From contig NZ_WHVW01000003.1 in assembly GCF_009651005.1 (NCBI RefSeq), positions 124,001-188,000 of the forward strand: a stretch of 64,000 nt of DNA, given 5' to 3'. Source of the stretch: Sporosarcina obsidiansis (GTDB lineage: Bacteria; Bacillota; Bacilli; Bacillales_A; Planococcaceae). Numbering within the stretch: position 1 is the stretch's first letter; each line of letters starts with the position of its first letter. The position numbers and the translations under genes were made by a program. The notes under the pieces are model-generated. The model was not told where the DNA came from, did not search any database, and saw only the letters and a list, made by a program, of their open reading frames with translations. Shown here in pieces: positions 9,066 to 17,619 of the stretch.

Positions 9066-9598
9066 GTAATCAAGTTTAGAAAGCTAATGTTTTTCAAAGT
9101 TCTCCTCTAAGTAATTAACTAGATGCCAACAAGGTGTCTCCCATGAGAAAAAGATGTAGAACGTCTTTGGCTTGAAGAGGTGCTAATTTTGGAGTGTAAG
9201 GAGTATTTTGGGGAATGCTTTTATGTTTACGACTCATGAACGTGATTTTTTGCACATTACGCTAATGAATTTATTGTTAAGAATCACGGTGAGCGTATCA
9301 TAAAGAAAATAATTGATGAAAGTGGTCAATTAGATTTTTGTAAATCGATAAGAACAATGGAAAGAAGAGAATTGAAGAAGTGTAGCTTTATAGCGATCAA
9401 ATTATGATTACCAAGTACTATTTCAAAGAGTTAATGGTTGAGTCAAAGCCATACTTTTATATGAAGGAAATTACACTTCTTCAATTGCCAGAATACAAAG
9501 GTCAAGAAACTATTTTAGAAGTAAAACAAATAGATAGAAAACGGGATTGATGATAATAATGTACATCCGCACTAGAAACTTTTTTAAAATGTAAACAA
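9066..9598 (+). pseudogene. Gap with decayed coding fragments and a 48-codon ORF
   Basis: An AT-rich stretch without an intact gene of normal size. Fragments read as protein-like in changing frames: around 9180-9230 (ECKEYFGECFYVYDS), around 9262-9406 (ANEFIVKNHGERIIKKIIDE), and an ORF from ATG 9404 to 9550 (48 residues, MITKYYFKELMVESKPYFYM) without a clear ribosome-binding site. The pattern suggests a disrupted gene, perhaps from a mobile element, but no family was recognised. The adjacent gene on the other strand ends at 9599. Confidence 0.35.
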
Positions 9599-10510
9599 TC
9601 ACAGTTGATTGAACCTCTTTACGGTTGAGACTATTGTTGTTTTACGCTCTTTCATATTCGAAATTGAAACACCCAAAAGAGTAATGAGGCCACCAACGAT
9701 TTGGTAAAAGGTTGGTACTTCGTGAAGCCAGACCCATGCTATCAGAAATGCAAAAGCAGGTGTCAAGTAAAGAGAACTTGTAGCTTCAGCAGCTCCTGAT
9801 TTTGTAGTAACATAAGCTAATGCGAAGTATGGTATCACTGTCGGGAAAATTCCTAAGTAAACGATCGTTAGTGTGATATCAAGAGGTGCCTGACTTATTT
9901 CCTGTGTAAGTCCTGGAACGAACCACAACATGCTAAGAGTACCTCCCCAAATGGTGTACATCGTAAATGGAATAAACCCATACTTCTGAAGATAAGCGCT
10001 TTGAAAAACAAAATAGAAACTTTCGGCAAGCGCGGCAATTAGGATCAGCAAGATTCCTGTAGGGGTCGAAACGATCTCGTTCCCATTTCCGAAAGAAATA
10101 AAAACTACCCCAGTGAGCGCAATGAATGCGCCAAGCCAGCCGAACATTCCGAAACGTTCCTTGAAGAAGAGCAAAGCAAGTAAAGCGGTAAACAGTGGTG
10201 CAATTGATACTAGCAGACTAGCGATTCCTGCATTGACAGTTTGCTCACCATAATTTAAGGCGACATGATATACCGAAAATGCTAAAAATCCAAGCAGCAA
10301 GATAAAAGGTAAATCTTTTTTATCTGGCAATCGTATTTTTAAAAAGAGCGCTAGAATCAGCAAGCAAGATGAGCCAACTAGTAAACGCAGAAGAGAAATA
10401 TGCTCCGGTGAATAAGCCGTTAAAGCCACCCGAATTGCTGGAAAAGCAGAAGACCATAGTATAATCGTAATGAAATGAGCACCAATGATTCTTAAATTCC
10501 ATGATTTCAA
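9599..10510 (-). CDS. EamA/DMT-superfamily transporter
   Basis: Ten-helix permease with two EamA repeats (first about 10-140, second about 155-290), 303 residues; likely exporter of a metabolite or amino acid. It starts at TTG 10510, seven bases after AGAGGGGG; the longer GTG-started frame contains that ribosome-binding site. It is divergent from a MocR-type PLP-dependent regulator 130 bases away, an arrangement that usually means the regulator controls the transporter. Not closely similar to the EamA protein at 3956-4891. Substrate not visible from sequence. Confidence 0.88.
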   Translation of the reverse strand: MKSWNLRIIGAHFITIILWSSAFPAIRVALTAYSPEHISLLRLLVGSSCLLILALFLKIRLPDKKDLPFILLLGFLAFSVYHVALNYGEQTVNAGIASLLVSIAPLFTALLALLFFKERFGMFGWLGAFIALTGVVFISFGNGNEIVSTPTGILLILIAALAESFYFVFQSAYLQKYGFIPFTMYTIWGGTLSMLWFVPGLTQEISQAPLDITLTIVYLGIFPTVIPYFALAYVTTKSGAAEATSSLYLTPAFAFLIAWVWLHEVPTFYQIVGGLITLLGVSISNMKERKTTIVSTVKRFNQL

Positions 10511-10640
10511 ATGACTACCCCCTCTGTACCCAGCCACTATATGTCAGTCGAAGGGATTACCTCCATGATAAACGTGCTTTGCAACAATGTATCCAACAGG
10601 TATGCTAGAAAAAAACCAACCATTCTATCGGGAGTGTAAG

Positions 10641-12068
10641 ATGATGAAGAAACCCAAATATGCGGTCATTGTAGATGAAATCAAAGAGAAAATTGAAAAA
10701 GGTGAATGGCCTATTGGAAGCAAAATTCCAAGTCAACGCAATTTGGCGGAGATTTTCCAAGTGAATCGTAGCACGGTCATTACGGCACTAGATGAATTGA
10801 TGGCGGAGGGGTTAATTGAAGGGCGAGTCGGAAGTGGTACCATTGTTACGAATAACACGTGGACACTGATGGGTCAGCAGGCCACTGTAAATTGGAATGA
10901 AAATGTGTCAAAGGGAATTCACAAAGCCAGTATGACAATGGTTCAGGAAATTAATAGAGAGGAATCAAATGATCAATTGATTCAGTTGAGTAAAGGAGAA
11001 TTAGCGGCGAAACTATTTCCAACAATGACTATGCAATCTGTCATGCGGAAGGTATCTGACCAGTTTACTACGCTAGGCTACGAAGAGCCAAAGGGAAATA
11101 TTCTACTTCGACAAGCAATCAGCAACTATTTGAAAGTGAGAGGAATTGATGCATCACCTTCTTCGATTCTCGTTGTGTCAGGAGCTCTTCAAGCATTGCA
11201 TCTCATATCAATAGGCCTGCTTCCAAGAGGAACATCGGTTTTACTAGAAAAACCGTCTTATTTGTACTCTTTATCGATTTTTCAATCGGCCGGCATGGAG
11301 CTGAAAGGGCTCTCGATGGATAGAGAAGGCGTGAAAATACAATCTATTAGCCAGTTGCAAAAAGAAAAACAAATTCTCTACACGATCCCGTCATTCCATA
11401 ATCCAACCGGGATCACCATGTCGGACAAAAGAAGGTTAGAACTTCTGGAAAAATGCAAGAAAGAGCAATTGCCAATAGTCGAGGACGATGTTTATCGAGA
11501 TTTATGGATAGACAATGAACCACCAGTTCCTTTAAAAGCTATGGATCATTCAGGAAACGTGCTCTATCTTGGAAGCCTATCTAAGTCTCTGAGCCCGGGA
11601 TTACGGATTGGATGGATCGTGGGTCCGGAATCCGTCATTAATCGGCTGGCCGACTTGAAGATGCAATCAGATTACGGATCTAGTGCGATCAGTCAGCGAG
11701 TAGCTGCGGAATGGCTAACTAGCGGCCTATATGAAGAACATCTAAAAAATGTTAGAGGACAGTTACGAATCCGTCGAAGTGCTGCACTACAAGCCTTGAA
11801 TACATATCTGTCCAACGTGGCGGAGTGGGATGTTCCAGAGGGCGGTTTTTTCATTTGGCTTCGGATAAAGCCGGATTTTACTGTAAGTCGTTTATTTGAT
11901 AAAGCCATGGCCAGAGGGATTCTTCTCAATCCAGGAAACATATATGCAGAGGACACGGGGCAATTCATCCGGTTATCGTATGCATTTGCTTCGCCAGATG
12001 ACTTTCGAAAGGGCGTGTCTCAATTGAGCAAGATTTTTCAGGGAGCTGGGGAGGATTACTACTATTGA
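10641..12068 (+). CDS. MocR-type regulator (GntR helix-turn-helix fused to aminotransferase)
   Basis: 475 residues. Residues 1-70 form a GntR winged helix (SKIPSQRNLAEIFQVNRSTV, LIEGRVGSGTIV). Residues about 110-470 form a fold-type I PLP aminotransferase domain with SFHNPTG, VEDDVYRDLW and the PLP lysine in LGSLSKSLSPGLRIGW. Such proteins sense PLP or amino-compounds and regulate nearby genes; the divergent EamA gene is the likely target. The ATG at 10641 follows GGGAGTG; the earlier in-frame ATGs at 10587 and 10602 lack a site. The stop overlaps the TTG of the next gene. Confidence 0.92.
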   Translation: MMKKPKYAVIVDEIKEKIEKGEWPIGSKIPSQRNLAEIFQVNRSTVITALDELMAEGLIEGRVGSGTIVTNNTWTLMGQQATVNWNENVSKGIHKASMTMVQEINREESNDQLIQLSKGELAAKLFPTMTMQSVMRKVSDQFTTLGYEEPKGNILLRQAISNYLKVRGIDASPSSILVVSGALQALHLISIGLLPRGTSVLLEKPSYLYSLSIFQSAGMELKGLSMDREGVKIQSISQLQKEKQILYTIPSFHNPTGITMSDKRRLELLEKCKKEQLPIVEDDVYRDLWIDNEPPVPLKAMDHSGNVLYLGSLSKSLSPGLRIGWIVGPESVINRLADLKMQSDYGSSAISQRVAAEWLTSGLYEEHLKNVRGQLRIRRSAALQALNTYLSNVAEWDVPEGGFFIWLRIKPDFTVSRLFDKAMARGILLNPGNIYAEDTGQFIRLSYAFASPDDFRKGVSQLSKIFQGAGEDYYY

Positions 12069-12754
12069 CTCTCTTTTTAGTTTACCGAAAATCTATTATG
12101 AGTACAGATGACGCGATATTACATGTTGCAAACTATTTAAAAACACCTCCACAGGAGTGGGAGAGATCCATCCCTTCTATTTGTCAATCTTACGTCCTAA
12201 ACAATGAAGTGAACAGCAAAACGACGATCGCGATCATTTCTACTATGATCACAATTGTCATATTGTTGTTTTTCATTGTAATCGTATCGCAAAAGTTAAT
12301 GATTCAAGGGTTTGGAGAAGAGGAAGAAGAGGAGAATGCAGGACAGTCTCTATATATTGGCGTAGACTTCGTGAAAATTGGAGCTTCTGTCATTATTATG
12401 AGTACAATCGGGGCGATCATGGATGTCGCCATATCAATTGCTTCGTCCATGCATGAAGTCTTTAAACATACTCCATCCCTGAGTAAGAAGGAATTGTTTA
12501 CATCTGGGGTTAGCATCGGGCGGGATATTTTAGGGACGGATACGAACACATTGTTCTTCGCCTTCTTCGGAGGTTACTTGGCACTACTTATTTGGTTCAA
12601 GGATCTGAACTATTCTATTGGAGAAATCATCAATTCGAAAATATTTAGTTCTGAAATGATTTTAATCCTCTGTGCAGGAATGGGGATTGCGTTAGTGATT
12701 CCGATTGCTTCCTCGCTCAATGTATATTTTTTAGTGAGGACAAGAGAGAAGTAG
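12065..12754 (+). CDS. YibE/F-like membrane protein, short form
   Basis: 229 residues that match the C-terminal half of YibE/F membrane proteins: GFGEEEEEE linker, then KIGASVIIMSTIGAIMDVAI, SSMHEVFKHTP, GRDILGTDTNTLFFAFFGGY and further helices. At least four membrane helices. Full-length members are about 350-400 residues; shorter partners of about 250 occur in Firmicutes, so this may be a truncated copy or a natural short form. It begins at TTG 12065, overlapping the mocR stop, with GGGGAGG about ten bases before. The first 55 residues look unrelated to the family. Function of the family is unknown. Confidence 0.7.
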   Translation: MTLFLVYRKSIMSTDDAILHVANYLKTPPQEWERSIPSICQSYVLNNEVNSKTTIAIISTMITIVILLFFIVIVSQKLMIQGFGEEEEEENAGQSLYIGVDFVKIGASVIIMSTIGAIMDVAISIASSMHEVFKHTPSLSKKELFTSGVSIGRDILGTDTNTLFFAFFGGYLALLIWFKDLNYSIGEIINSKIFSSEMILILCAGMGIALVIPIASSLNVYFLVRTREK

Positions 12755-13146
12755 GAAACCTGTAGAGGTTAAGAAACATGTTTGGTGTTACTAGTTTACT
12801 TGAATTTCTGAAAGGGGTTGTCCATGAACTGAGTGCATTCCTATTTTGGAGGAACGTTTTTAGAACACAGGAAAACCACCTCGCTCCGTCAGAAGACAAG
12901 AGGGTGCAAAGAGAAGCGTTCTAGCGTTTCTCTTTTTTAGTAAATGCTTAATTTGAATATGTAAGCGCTTACTAATATTCGGTGTGAAAAAATACATAAT
13001 TAGGTCTAATTACCTTCATAATTGTTTGTTATCACAATAATTCGACGTAATTCGACACGTAATATTGTGCTTATAACCATATGAAATAAATAGTTAGACT
13101 ATTAGAATTAGACTAATTAATCAAACGTTGAGAAAGGAGTGGCTTC
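12755..13146 (+). promoter_or_regulatory. Control region of the glcDF operon: cre-like site and repeats
   Basis: A 392-base gap before glcD. TGTAAGCGCTTACT at 12960-12973 is a palindromic cre-like site (one mismatch to the CcpA consensus). CACAATA at 13033-13039 and TATTGTG at 13063-13069 form a spaced inverted repeat around two ATTCGAC copies. TTAGACTA occurs directly repeated at 13094-13101 and 13108-13115, and its reverse complement-like AGGTCTAAT lies near 13003-13011. These suggest carbon catabolite control plus a pathway regulator. No clear promoter hexamers were fixed. Confidence 0.5.
12905..12938 (+). terminator. Terminator after the YibE/F-like gene
   Basis: AAGAGAA at 12909-12915 pairs with TTCTCTT at 12928-12934, with a T-run to 12938. 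Confidence 0.7.
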
Positions 13147-14559
13147 ATGGATGCGCATATACTGGATCGATTAGTCGCAATTACAGGAACTGCCCATGCC
13201 AAAACGACAATTGCACAGAAGCTTGCGTATTCCTATGACGCAACAGCCAACTTCCAGGCTATGCCAGATGTGGTGCTGTCACCTTCTTCAATTGAAGACA
13301 TACAGGAAATCGTCAAAGTTTGTGCAGAGCATCAAGTTCCAATTGTCTCTCGGGGATCGGGAACGAATTTAGCAGCTGGGACAACGCCAACATCTGGTGG
13401 AGTCGTACTACTGTTTAATCGAATGAATCGAATCTTGGAACTAGATGAAGAGAATTTAACAATTACGGTAGAACCAGGTGTCATTACACAGACAATTAAT
13501 GAAAAGGTTGCGACGAGCGGTCTGTTTTATCCCCCTGATCCAAGTTCGATGAGCATTTCGACAATTGGCGGCAATGTCAGCGAGAATTCAGGAGGATTAC
13601 GAGGACTCAAATACGGTGTGACACGAGATTACGTCAAAGCCTTAAAAGTTGTATTGCCATCAGGAGAGGTACTCACGACAGGCGGCAAATTAGCAAAAGA
13701 CGTAGCGGGTTATGATCTGACAAGTCTATACGTTGGATCGGAAGGGACGCTTGGTGTCATTGCGGAAATCACGCTTGGTTTGATTCCGGAACCGGAGACG
13801 AAGAAGACGTTGCTAGCTTTCTATAATGAATTGGAAGAAGCAGCTGAGACGGTTTCTTCTATCATTGCCTCGAAGATTGTGCCTGCCACTTTAGAATTCA
13901 TGGATAAAGGAACGATTCAAGCGGTGGAGGATTTCATGCATATCGGCTTGCCGACCGATTGTGAAGCGATGTTGCTAATTGAACAGGATGGCGACGAATC
14001 AGTTGTCGATAAAGATATGGCGCTTGTTCATCAGCTTTGTATGGAGCATGGTGCCACGTCCGTGCAAATGGCGAAGTCGACAGAAGAAGCGGCACAACTT
14101 AGTATCGCACGCCGTGTTGCGTTATCTGCACTCGCTCGTTTGCGACCGACAACGATCCTCGAAGATGCGACAGTACCGCGTTCAGAAATTGCGAAGATGG
14201 TCAAAACGATTCAGCAGATTGCGGTTAAATATGATTTACTAATTTGCACATTCGGACATGCAGGGGATGGCAACTTACATCCAACCATTTTGACCGATGA
14301 ACGTGATGAAGAAGAAATGAGCCGTGTGGAAGCAGCGTTTGCAGAAATTTTCGACCGTGCGATTCAATTAGGCGGCACGATTACAGGAGAACACGGTGTA
14401 GGCGAAATGAAATCTCCGTATTTAGAGTGGAAAATCGGACCTGAAGGGATGGCCGTCATGAAAAGCATCAAACAGGCAATGGACCCGCTCAATATTATGA
14501 ATCCGGGAAAGATGTTCGCGAAGGATACGAAGAAAAGGATCGTGGTCCAGCATGAGTAA
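13147..14559 (+). CDS. glcD: Glycolate oxidase GlcD-like FAD-linked 2-hydroxyacid dehydrogenase
   Basis: 470-residue flavoprotein that oxidises glycolate or another 2-hydroxy acid to the 2-oxo acid with GlcF as electron acceptor. The FAD-binding PCMH domain is at about 40-215 (VPIVSRGSGTNLAAGTTPTS, PPDPSSMSISTIGGNVSENS, KDVAGYDLTSLYVGSEGTLG) and the C-terminal FAD-oxidase domain at about 216-460 ends with HAGDGNLHP and GEHGVGEMKSPYLEW, containing the conserved histidines. ATG follows GAAAGGAGT. It overlaps glcF by eight bases. B. subtilis YsfC is the likely counterpart. The actual hydroxy acid is not fixed by sequence. Confidence 0.93.
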   Translation: MDAHILDRLVAITGTAHAKTTIAQKLAYSYDATANFQAMPDVVLSPSSIEDIQEIVKVCAEHQVPIVSRGSGTNLAAGTTPTSGGVVLLFNRMNRILELDEENLTITVEPGVITQTINEKVATSGLFYPPDPSSMSISTIGGNVSENSGGLRGLKYGVTRDYVKALKVVLPSGEVLTTGGKLAKDVAGYDLTSLYVGSEGTLGVIAEITLGLIPEPETKKTLLAFYNELEEAAETVSSIIASKIVPATLEFMDKGTIQAVEDFMHIGLPTDCEAMLLIEQDGDESVVDKDMALVHQLCMEHGATSVQMAKSTEEAAQLSIARRVALSALARLRPTTILEDATVPRSEIAKMVKTIQQIAVKYDLLICTFGHAGDGNLHPTILTDERDEEEMSRVEAAFAEIFDRAIQLGGTITGEHGVGEMKSPYLEWKIGPEGMAVMKSIKQAMDPLNIMNPGKMFAKDTKKRIVVQHE

Positions 14560-15865
14560 CGCACAACCAGAAGCAATCCGCCAGGCTTTCGTCACGCATG
14601 TCGATGAAAACCGACTGATGGACTGCATGCGCTGTGGGTTCTGTTTACCTGCCTGTCCCACATATATTCATTCAGGGGATGATGAAACACAATCACCGCG
14701 CGGGCGTATTGCTTTGATGAAAGCAGTAAGGGACGGTGTGGTTGTGTGGGATGGATCAATTGAAGAAGCATTTGATCTCTGTCTCGGCTGTCGTGCGTGT
14801 GAACCGGCTTGTCCTGCAGGTGTCCAATATGGAACATTGATTGAAGAGACGCGGGATGCTATTGTTTCGGCCAAGCAGCTTTCGGTAAAAGAGAAAGTCA
14901 TCCGAAAAGGTGCGTTTGATCATTTATTTGCAGATCAGAAGCGGATGAAACAGGCAGTAGGACTTGTGAGATTCTATCAGAAGTCGGGTTTGCAGAAGAT
15001 TGTCAGAAGAGTGGGTTTTCTCGATTTATTCCCAACGATGATGCGGGATATGGAAAAGGTCTTACCAGATCCACCAAAACAACCGAGAGTAATCGTTCAT
15101 ACAGAAGAAAAGAAAACGAAAGTAGCGTTCTTCACTGGCTGTCTGATGGATACGATGTTTCAGGAAACAAACCGGCATACGATTGATTTGCTAGAGTACC
15201 TTGGCTGTGAAATCGTTATTCCGAAAAACCAACAATGCTGCGGCGCACTGCAAGGTCATAGCGGAGAGATGGACCGCGCGACTCGCAATGCCGAAGCGAA
15301 TTTGGAAGCATTTGATTCTGAAAATGTAGACTTCATCGTCAACAACGCAGGTGGATGTGGAGCGTTTTTAGCGGAATATGATCGTTTATTCGAACAGGAT
15401 GCAGTGCTGTTAGCGAAAGCCAAACGATTTGTTGAAAAGCAAATCGATATATCTTCATTGCTTGTCCAATTAGGCATTGTCGAGAAGCTGGCAATGCGTC
15501 CAAGTTCTGAAATAAAAGAGTTGATTACCTATCAAGATTCCTGCCATTTACGCAACGTCAATGGTGTCATCAACGAACCCAGAGAGATATTACACGCAAT
15601 GAACGACGCTGTATTCGTGGAATTACCCGGTGCCCGCCTATGCTGCGGTTCCGCCGGTATCTATAACTTGCTGCAACCCGAAATGGCCATAACCATTCTC
15701 GATGCTAAGATGCAAGAAGTACAAGAAATCCAGGCAACAACCATCGTAACCACAAATCCCGGTTGCTTGCTGCAGATGAAAGTAGGTGTGGAAAGAGAGG
15801 GGCTATCACAAACTTCAAGAGCTGTGCATATCGTCGATTTGGTTCACGAAAAGCTCTTTAAGTAA
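14552..15865 (+). CDS. glcF: Glycolate oxidase iron-sulfur subunit GlcF-like
   Basis: 437 residues. Two ferredoxin-like [4Fe-4S] motifs at the N terminus, CMRCGFCLPACPTY (about 28-41) and CLGCRACEPACPAGV (about 77-91), pass electrons from GlcD. Two CCG domains follow, each with the CX(n)CCG pattern (NQQCCGALQGHSG near 230, RLCCGSAGIYNLLQ near 365). Translationally coupled to glcD by overlap. No terminator follows; a long palindromic repeat separates it from the TRAP genes, so one long transcript with them is plausible but not proven. Confidence 0.94.
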   Translation: MSNAQPEAIRQAFVTHVDENRLMDCMRCGFCLPACPTYIHSGDDETQSPRGRIALMKAVRDGVVVWDGSIEEAFDLCLGCRACEPACPAGVQYGTLIEETRDAIVSAKQLSVKEKVIRKGAFDHLFADQKRMKQAVGLVRFYQKSGLQKIVRRVGFLDLFPTMMRDMEKVLPDPPKQPRVIVHTEEKKTKVAFFTGCLMDTMFQETNRHTIDLLEYLGCEIVIPKNQQCCGALQGHSGEMDRATRNAEANLEAFDSENVDFIVNNAGGCGAFLAEYDRLFEQDAVLLAKAKRFVEKQIDISSLLVQLGIVEKLAMRPSSEIKELITYQDSCHLRNVNGVINEPREILHAMNDAVFVELPGARLCCGSAGIYNLLQPEMAITILDAKMQEVQEIQATTIVTTNPGCLLQMKVGVEREGLSQTSRAVHIVDLVHEKLFK

Positions 15866-15910
15866 GTTTGGGATGTATTGGGAAAAGAACATTCTAGTTA
15901 ATTGTAGTGC

Positions 15911-16024
15911 AAGGCGGCGACTCCGAGAGGATCAGCCCGACAGGTGAGACAACTAAAGGAGCGCTAGCGACTAGTTGGCTCACCGCGGGCCCTCCGGAAA
16001 GCGTCCGCCTGGAACGGAAATTAA
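15911..16024. repeat. Long palindromic GC-rich intergenic repeat
   Basis: AGGCGG at 15912-15917 pairs with CCGCCT at 16005-16010; inside, GGTGAG.CAACTA (near 15943-15955) pairs with TAGTTG.CTCACC (near 15973-15985), around a GCGCTAGCG tip. Much more GC-rich than its surroundings. From memory it resembles a dispersed repeat of Bacillaceae and Planococcaceae genomes (GGCGGCGACTCC...GGAAAGCGTCCGCCT). Only one copy was seen in the window. An RNA stem from it would stand between glcF and the TRAP genes. Confidence 0.75.
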
Positions 16025-16071
16025 CGGTACTTAGACTACTATATGTAGATAAAAACTGGAGGGAAATGAAG

Positions 16072-17115
16072 ATGAAAATGAAGAAAAAGAGTATTTTAGG
16101 AGCGATTGGTTTATCTGCAATGCTCATGCTGGCGGCATGTTCGTCAGACAAAGAAGGTGCTTCTTCGAGCGATGGAGGCAAAGCAGAATCAGAAGGAAAA
16201 TCCTACAACTTAAAAATGTCCGTAACGGTCAATGATTCATCCACTTGGTATCAAGCAGCAGACAAGTTGTCAAAAGACCTGAAAGAAGAGACAGACGGCC
16301 GTATTAATATCGAAGTCTACCCGAACGAACAATTATCAAACGGAGATCAAGGGAAGGGTGTCGAGCTACTGACAAAAGGACAAACCGATTTAAGTCTTCA
16401 CTCCACGATCATCTACTCCATTTTGGATGACCGTTTCGGTGTAGCAAGTGCGCCATTCCTATTTAAAGATAAAGACGGTGTGGACAAGGTATTCAATGGT
16501 GCAGGTGGAGAAGCGATTGGAGAAATTTTGAATGAAAAGAACGTAGAGTTGCTTGGATTCGGGGAAAATGGTTTCCGTCAAATTACCAATAGCAAGAAGG
16601 AAATCAAGTCACCAGAAGATATGAAAGGTCTAAAAGTCCGTATCCCAGGAATTACAATGTATACCGACTTATACCGCGCGTTAGGTGCTGATCCTACGAC
16701 AATGGCATTCTCTGAAGTCTTTACGTCACTACAGCAAGGAACGATTGACGGACAAGAAAATCCGATTGACGTAATTCATTCGTCTAAGCTGAACGAAGTA
16801 CAAGATTACTTAACAACTTGGAACTATTCTTATGATCCATTGGTGTTAGGTATCAACAAAAAATTGTTTGATTCGATGAGTAAAGAAGATCAAGAGTTGG
16901 TTAAAAAATTAGGTAAAGAAGCAGCACAATATCAAGTGGAAATAGCTCGTGAAAAAGAAGCGAAGCAAATTGATGAGTTGAAGGATGCGGGGATGCAGTT
17001 TTACGCACCGACGGATGAAGAACTTGCAAAATTCACAGAAGCAGTACAGCCAGTCTATGATAAATACGAAGATATTTGGGGCAAGGATCTGTTAGATAAG
17101 TTCCGTGACCAATAA
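16072..17115 (+). CDS. TRAP transporter substrate-binding lipoprotein (DctP family)
   Basis: 347 residues. Signal peptide with lipobox LAAC near residue 22, so it is membrane-anchored outside the cell. The mature DctP domain includes WYQAADKLSKDLKEETDGRI, the ELLTKGQTDLSLHS segment, KGLKVRIPG with the arginine that normally binds a substrate carboxylate, and LQQGTIDGQENPIDVI. ATG 16072 is eight bases after GGAGGG; the longer frame from 15907 runs into the palindromic repeat and is spurious. With the next two genes it forms a complete TRAP importer for an organic acid. Substrate unknown. Confidence 0.92.
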   Translation: MKMKKKSILGAIGLSAMLMLAACSSDKEGASSSDGGKAESEGKSYNLKMSVTVNDSSTWYQAADKLSKDLKEETDGRINIEVYPNEQLSNGDQGKGVELLTKGQTDLSLHSTIIYSILDDRFGVASAPFLFKDKDGVDKVFNGAGGEAIGEILNEKNVELLGFGENGFRQITNSKKEIKSPEDMKGLKVRIPGITMYTDLYRALGADPTTMAFSEVFTSLQQGTIDGQENPIDVIHSSKLNEVQDYLTTWNYSYDPLVLGINKKLFDSMSKEDQELVKKLGKEAAQYQVEIAREKEAKQIDELKDAGMQFYAPTDEELAKFTEAVQPVYDKYEDIWGKDLLDKFRDQ

Positions 17116-17133
17116 TACCTGGAGGGTGGATAT

Positions 17134-17619
17134 ATGGGAAAAGTACTCAATAGATTAGAAGAGTGGATTGTTGTTATCGTGTTGTCCATCATGTCCACCA
17201 TTGCATTCGTAAATGTGCTATCCAGAGGGTTTGCCAATTATTCATTTTCCTTCACGGAGGAAATTACAGTCAATCTATTTGTCATGTTAACATTCGTCGG
17301 AACAGCCATTGGTGTGCGTGAATACGCACACCTTGGCTTTACCTTGATTTATGACAAAGGCAATCGACTGCTAAAGAATATCATTACGATTTTGGTTGGT
17401 TTGATGATGGTCTTATTGTTTTTCATTTTATTGTATTTCGGAATTATGATGGTGCAGTATCAGATGGACATGGGGCAGAAGACGCCTTCGCTCGGATGGC
17501 CGCAATGGTGGTTCTCGATGTCGATGCCAATAGGAGCGCTTTTCTGTTTACTACGCTCCATCCAAGTAACGATTGCTGAATTTCGTCAGCAAAATGGGAA
17601 GGGAGAGCAGCCATTATGA
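17134..17619 (+). CDS. TRAP transporter small membrane subunit (DctQ family)
   Basis: 161 residues with four membrane helices at about 12-32, 48-66, 88-112 and 130-150, the DctQ pattern. The SFTEEITVNLFVMLTFVGTA and HLGF segments match the family. It pairs with the large subunit to use a Na+ or H+ gradient. It lies 18 bases after the binding-protein gene, with CTGGAGGGTGG before ATG, and its stop overlaps the next start by four bases, so translation is coupled. Confidence 0.92.
   Translation: MGKVLNRLEEWIVVIVLSIMSTIAFVNVLSRGFANYSFSFTEEITVNLFVMLTFVGTAIGVREYAHLGFTLIYDKGNRLLKNIITILVGLMMVLLFFILLYFGIMMVQYQMDMGQKTPSLGWPQWWFSMSMPIGALFCLLRSIQVTIAEFRQQNGKGEQPL

Noticed and set aside
9404..9550. Functional 48-residue gene
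   Set aside because: No convincing ribosome-binding site and decayed neighbours in other frames; kept only as part of the pseudogene region.
15907..16071. N-terminal extension of the TRAP binding protein
   Set aside because: It is encoded by the palindromic repeat; the signal peptide and ribosome-binding site put the start at 16072.
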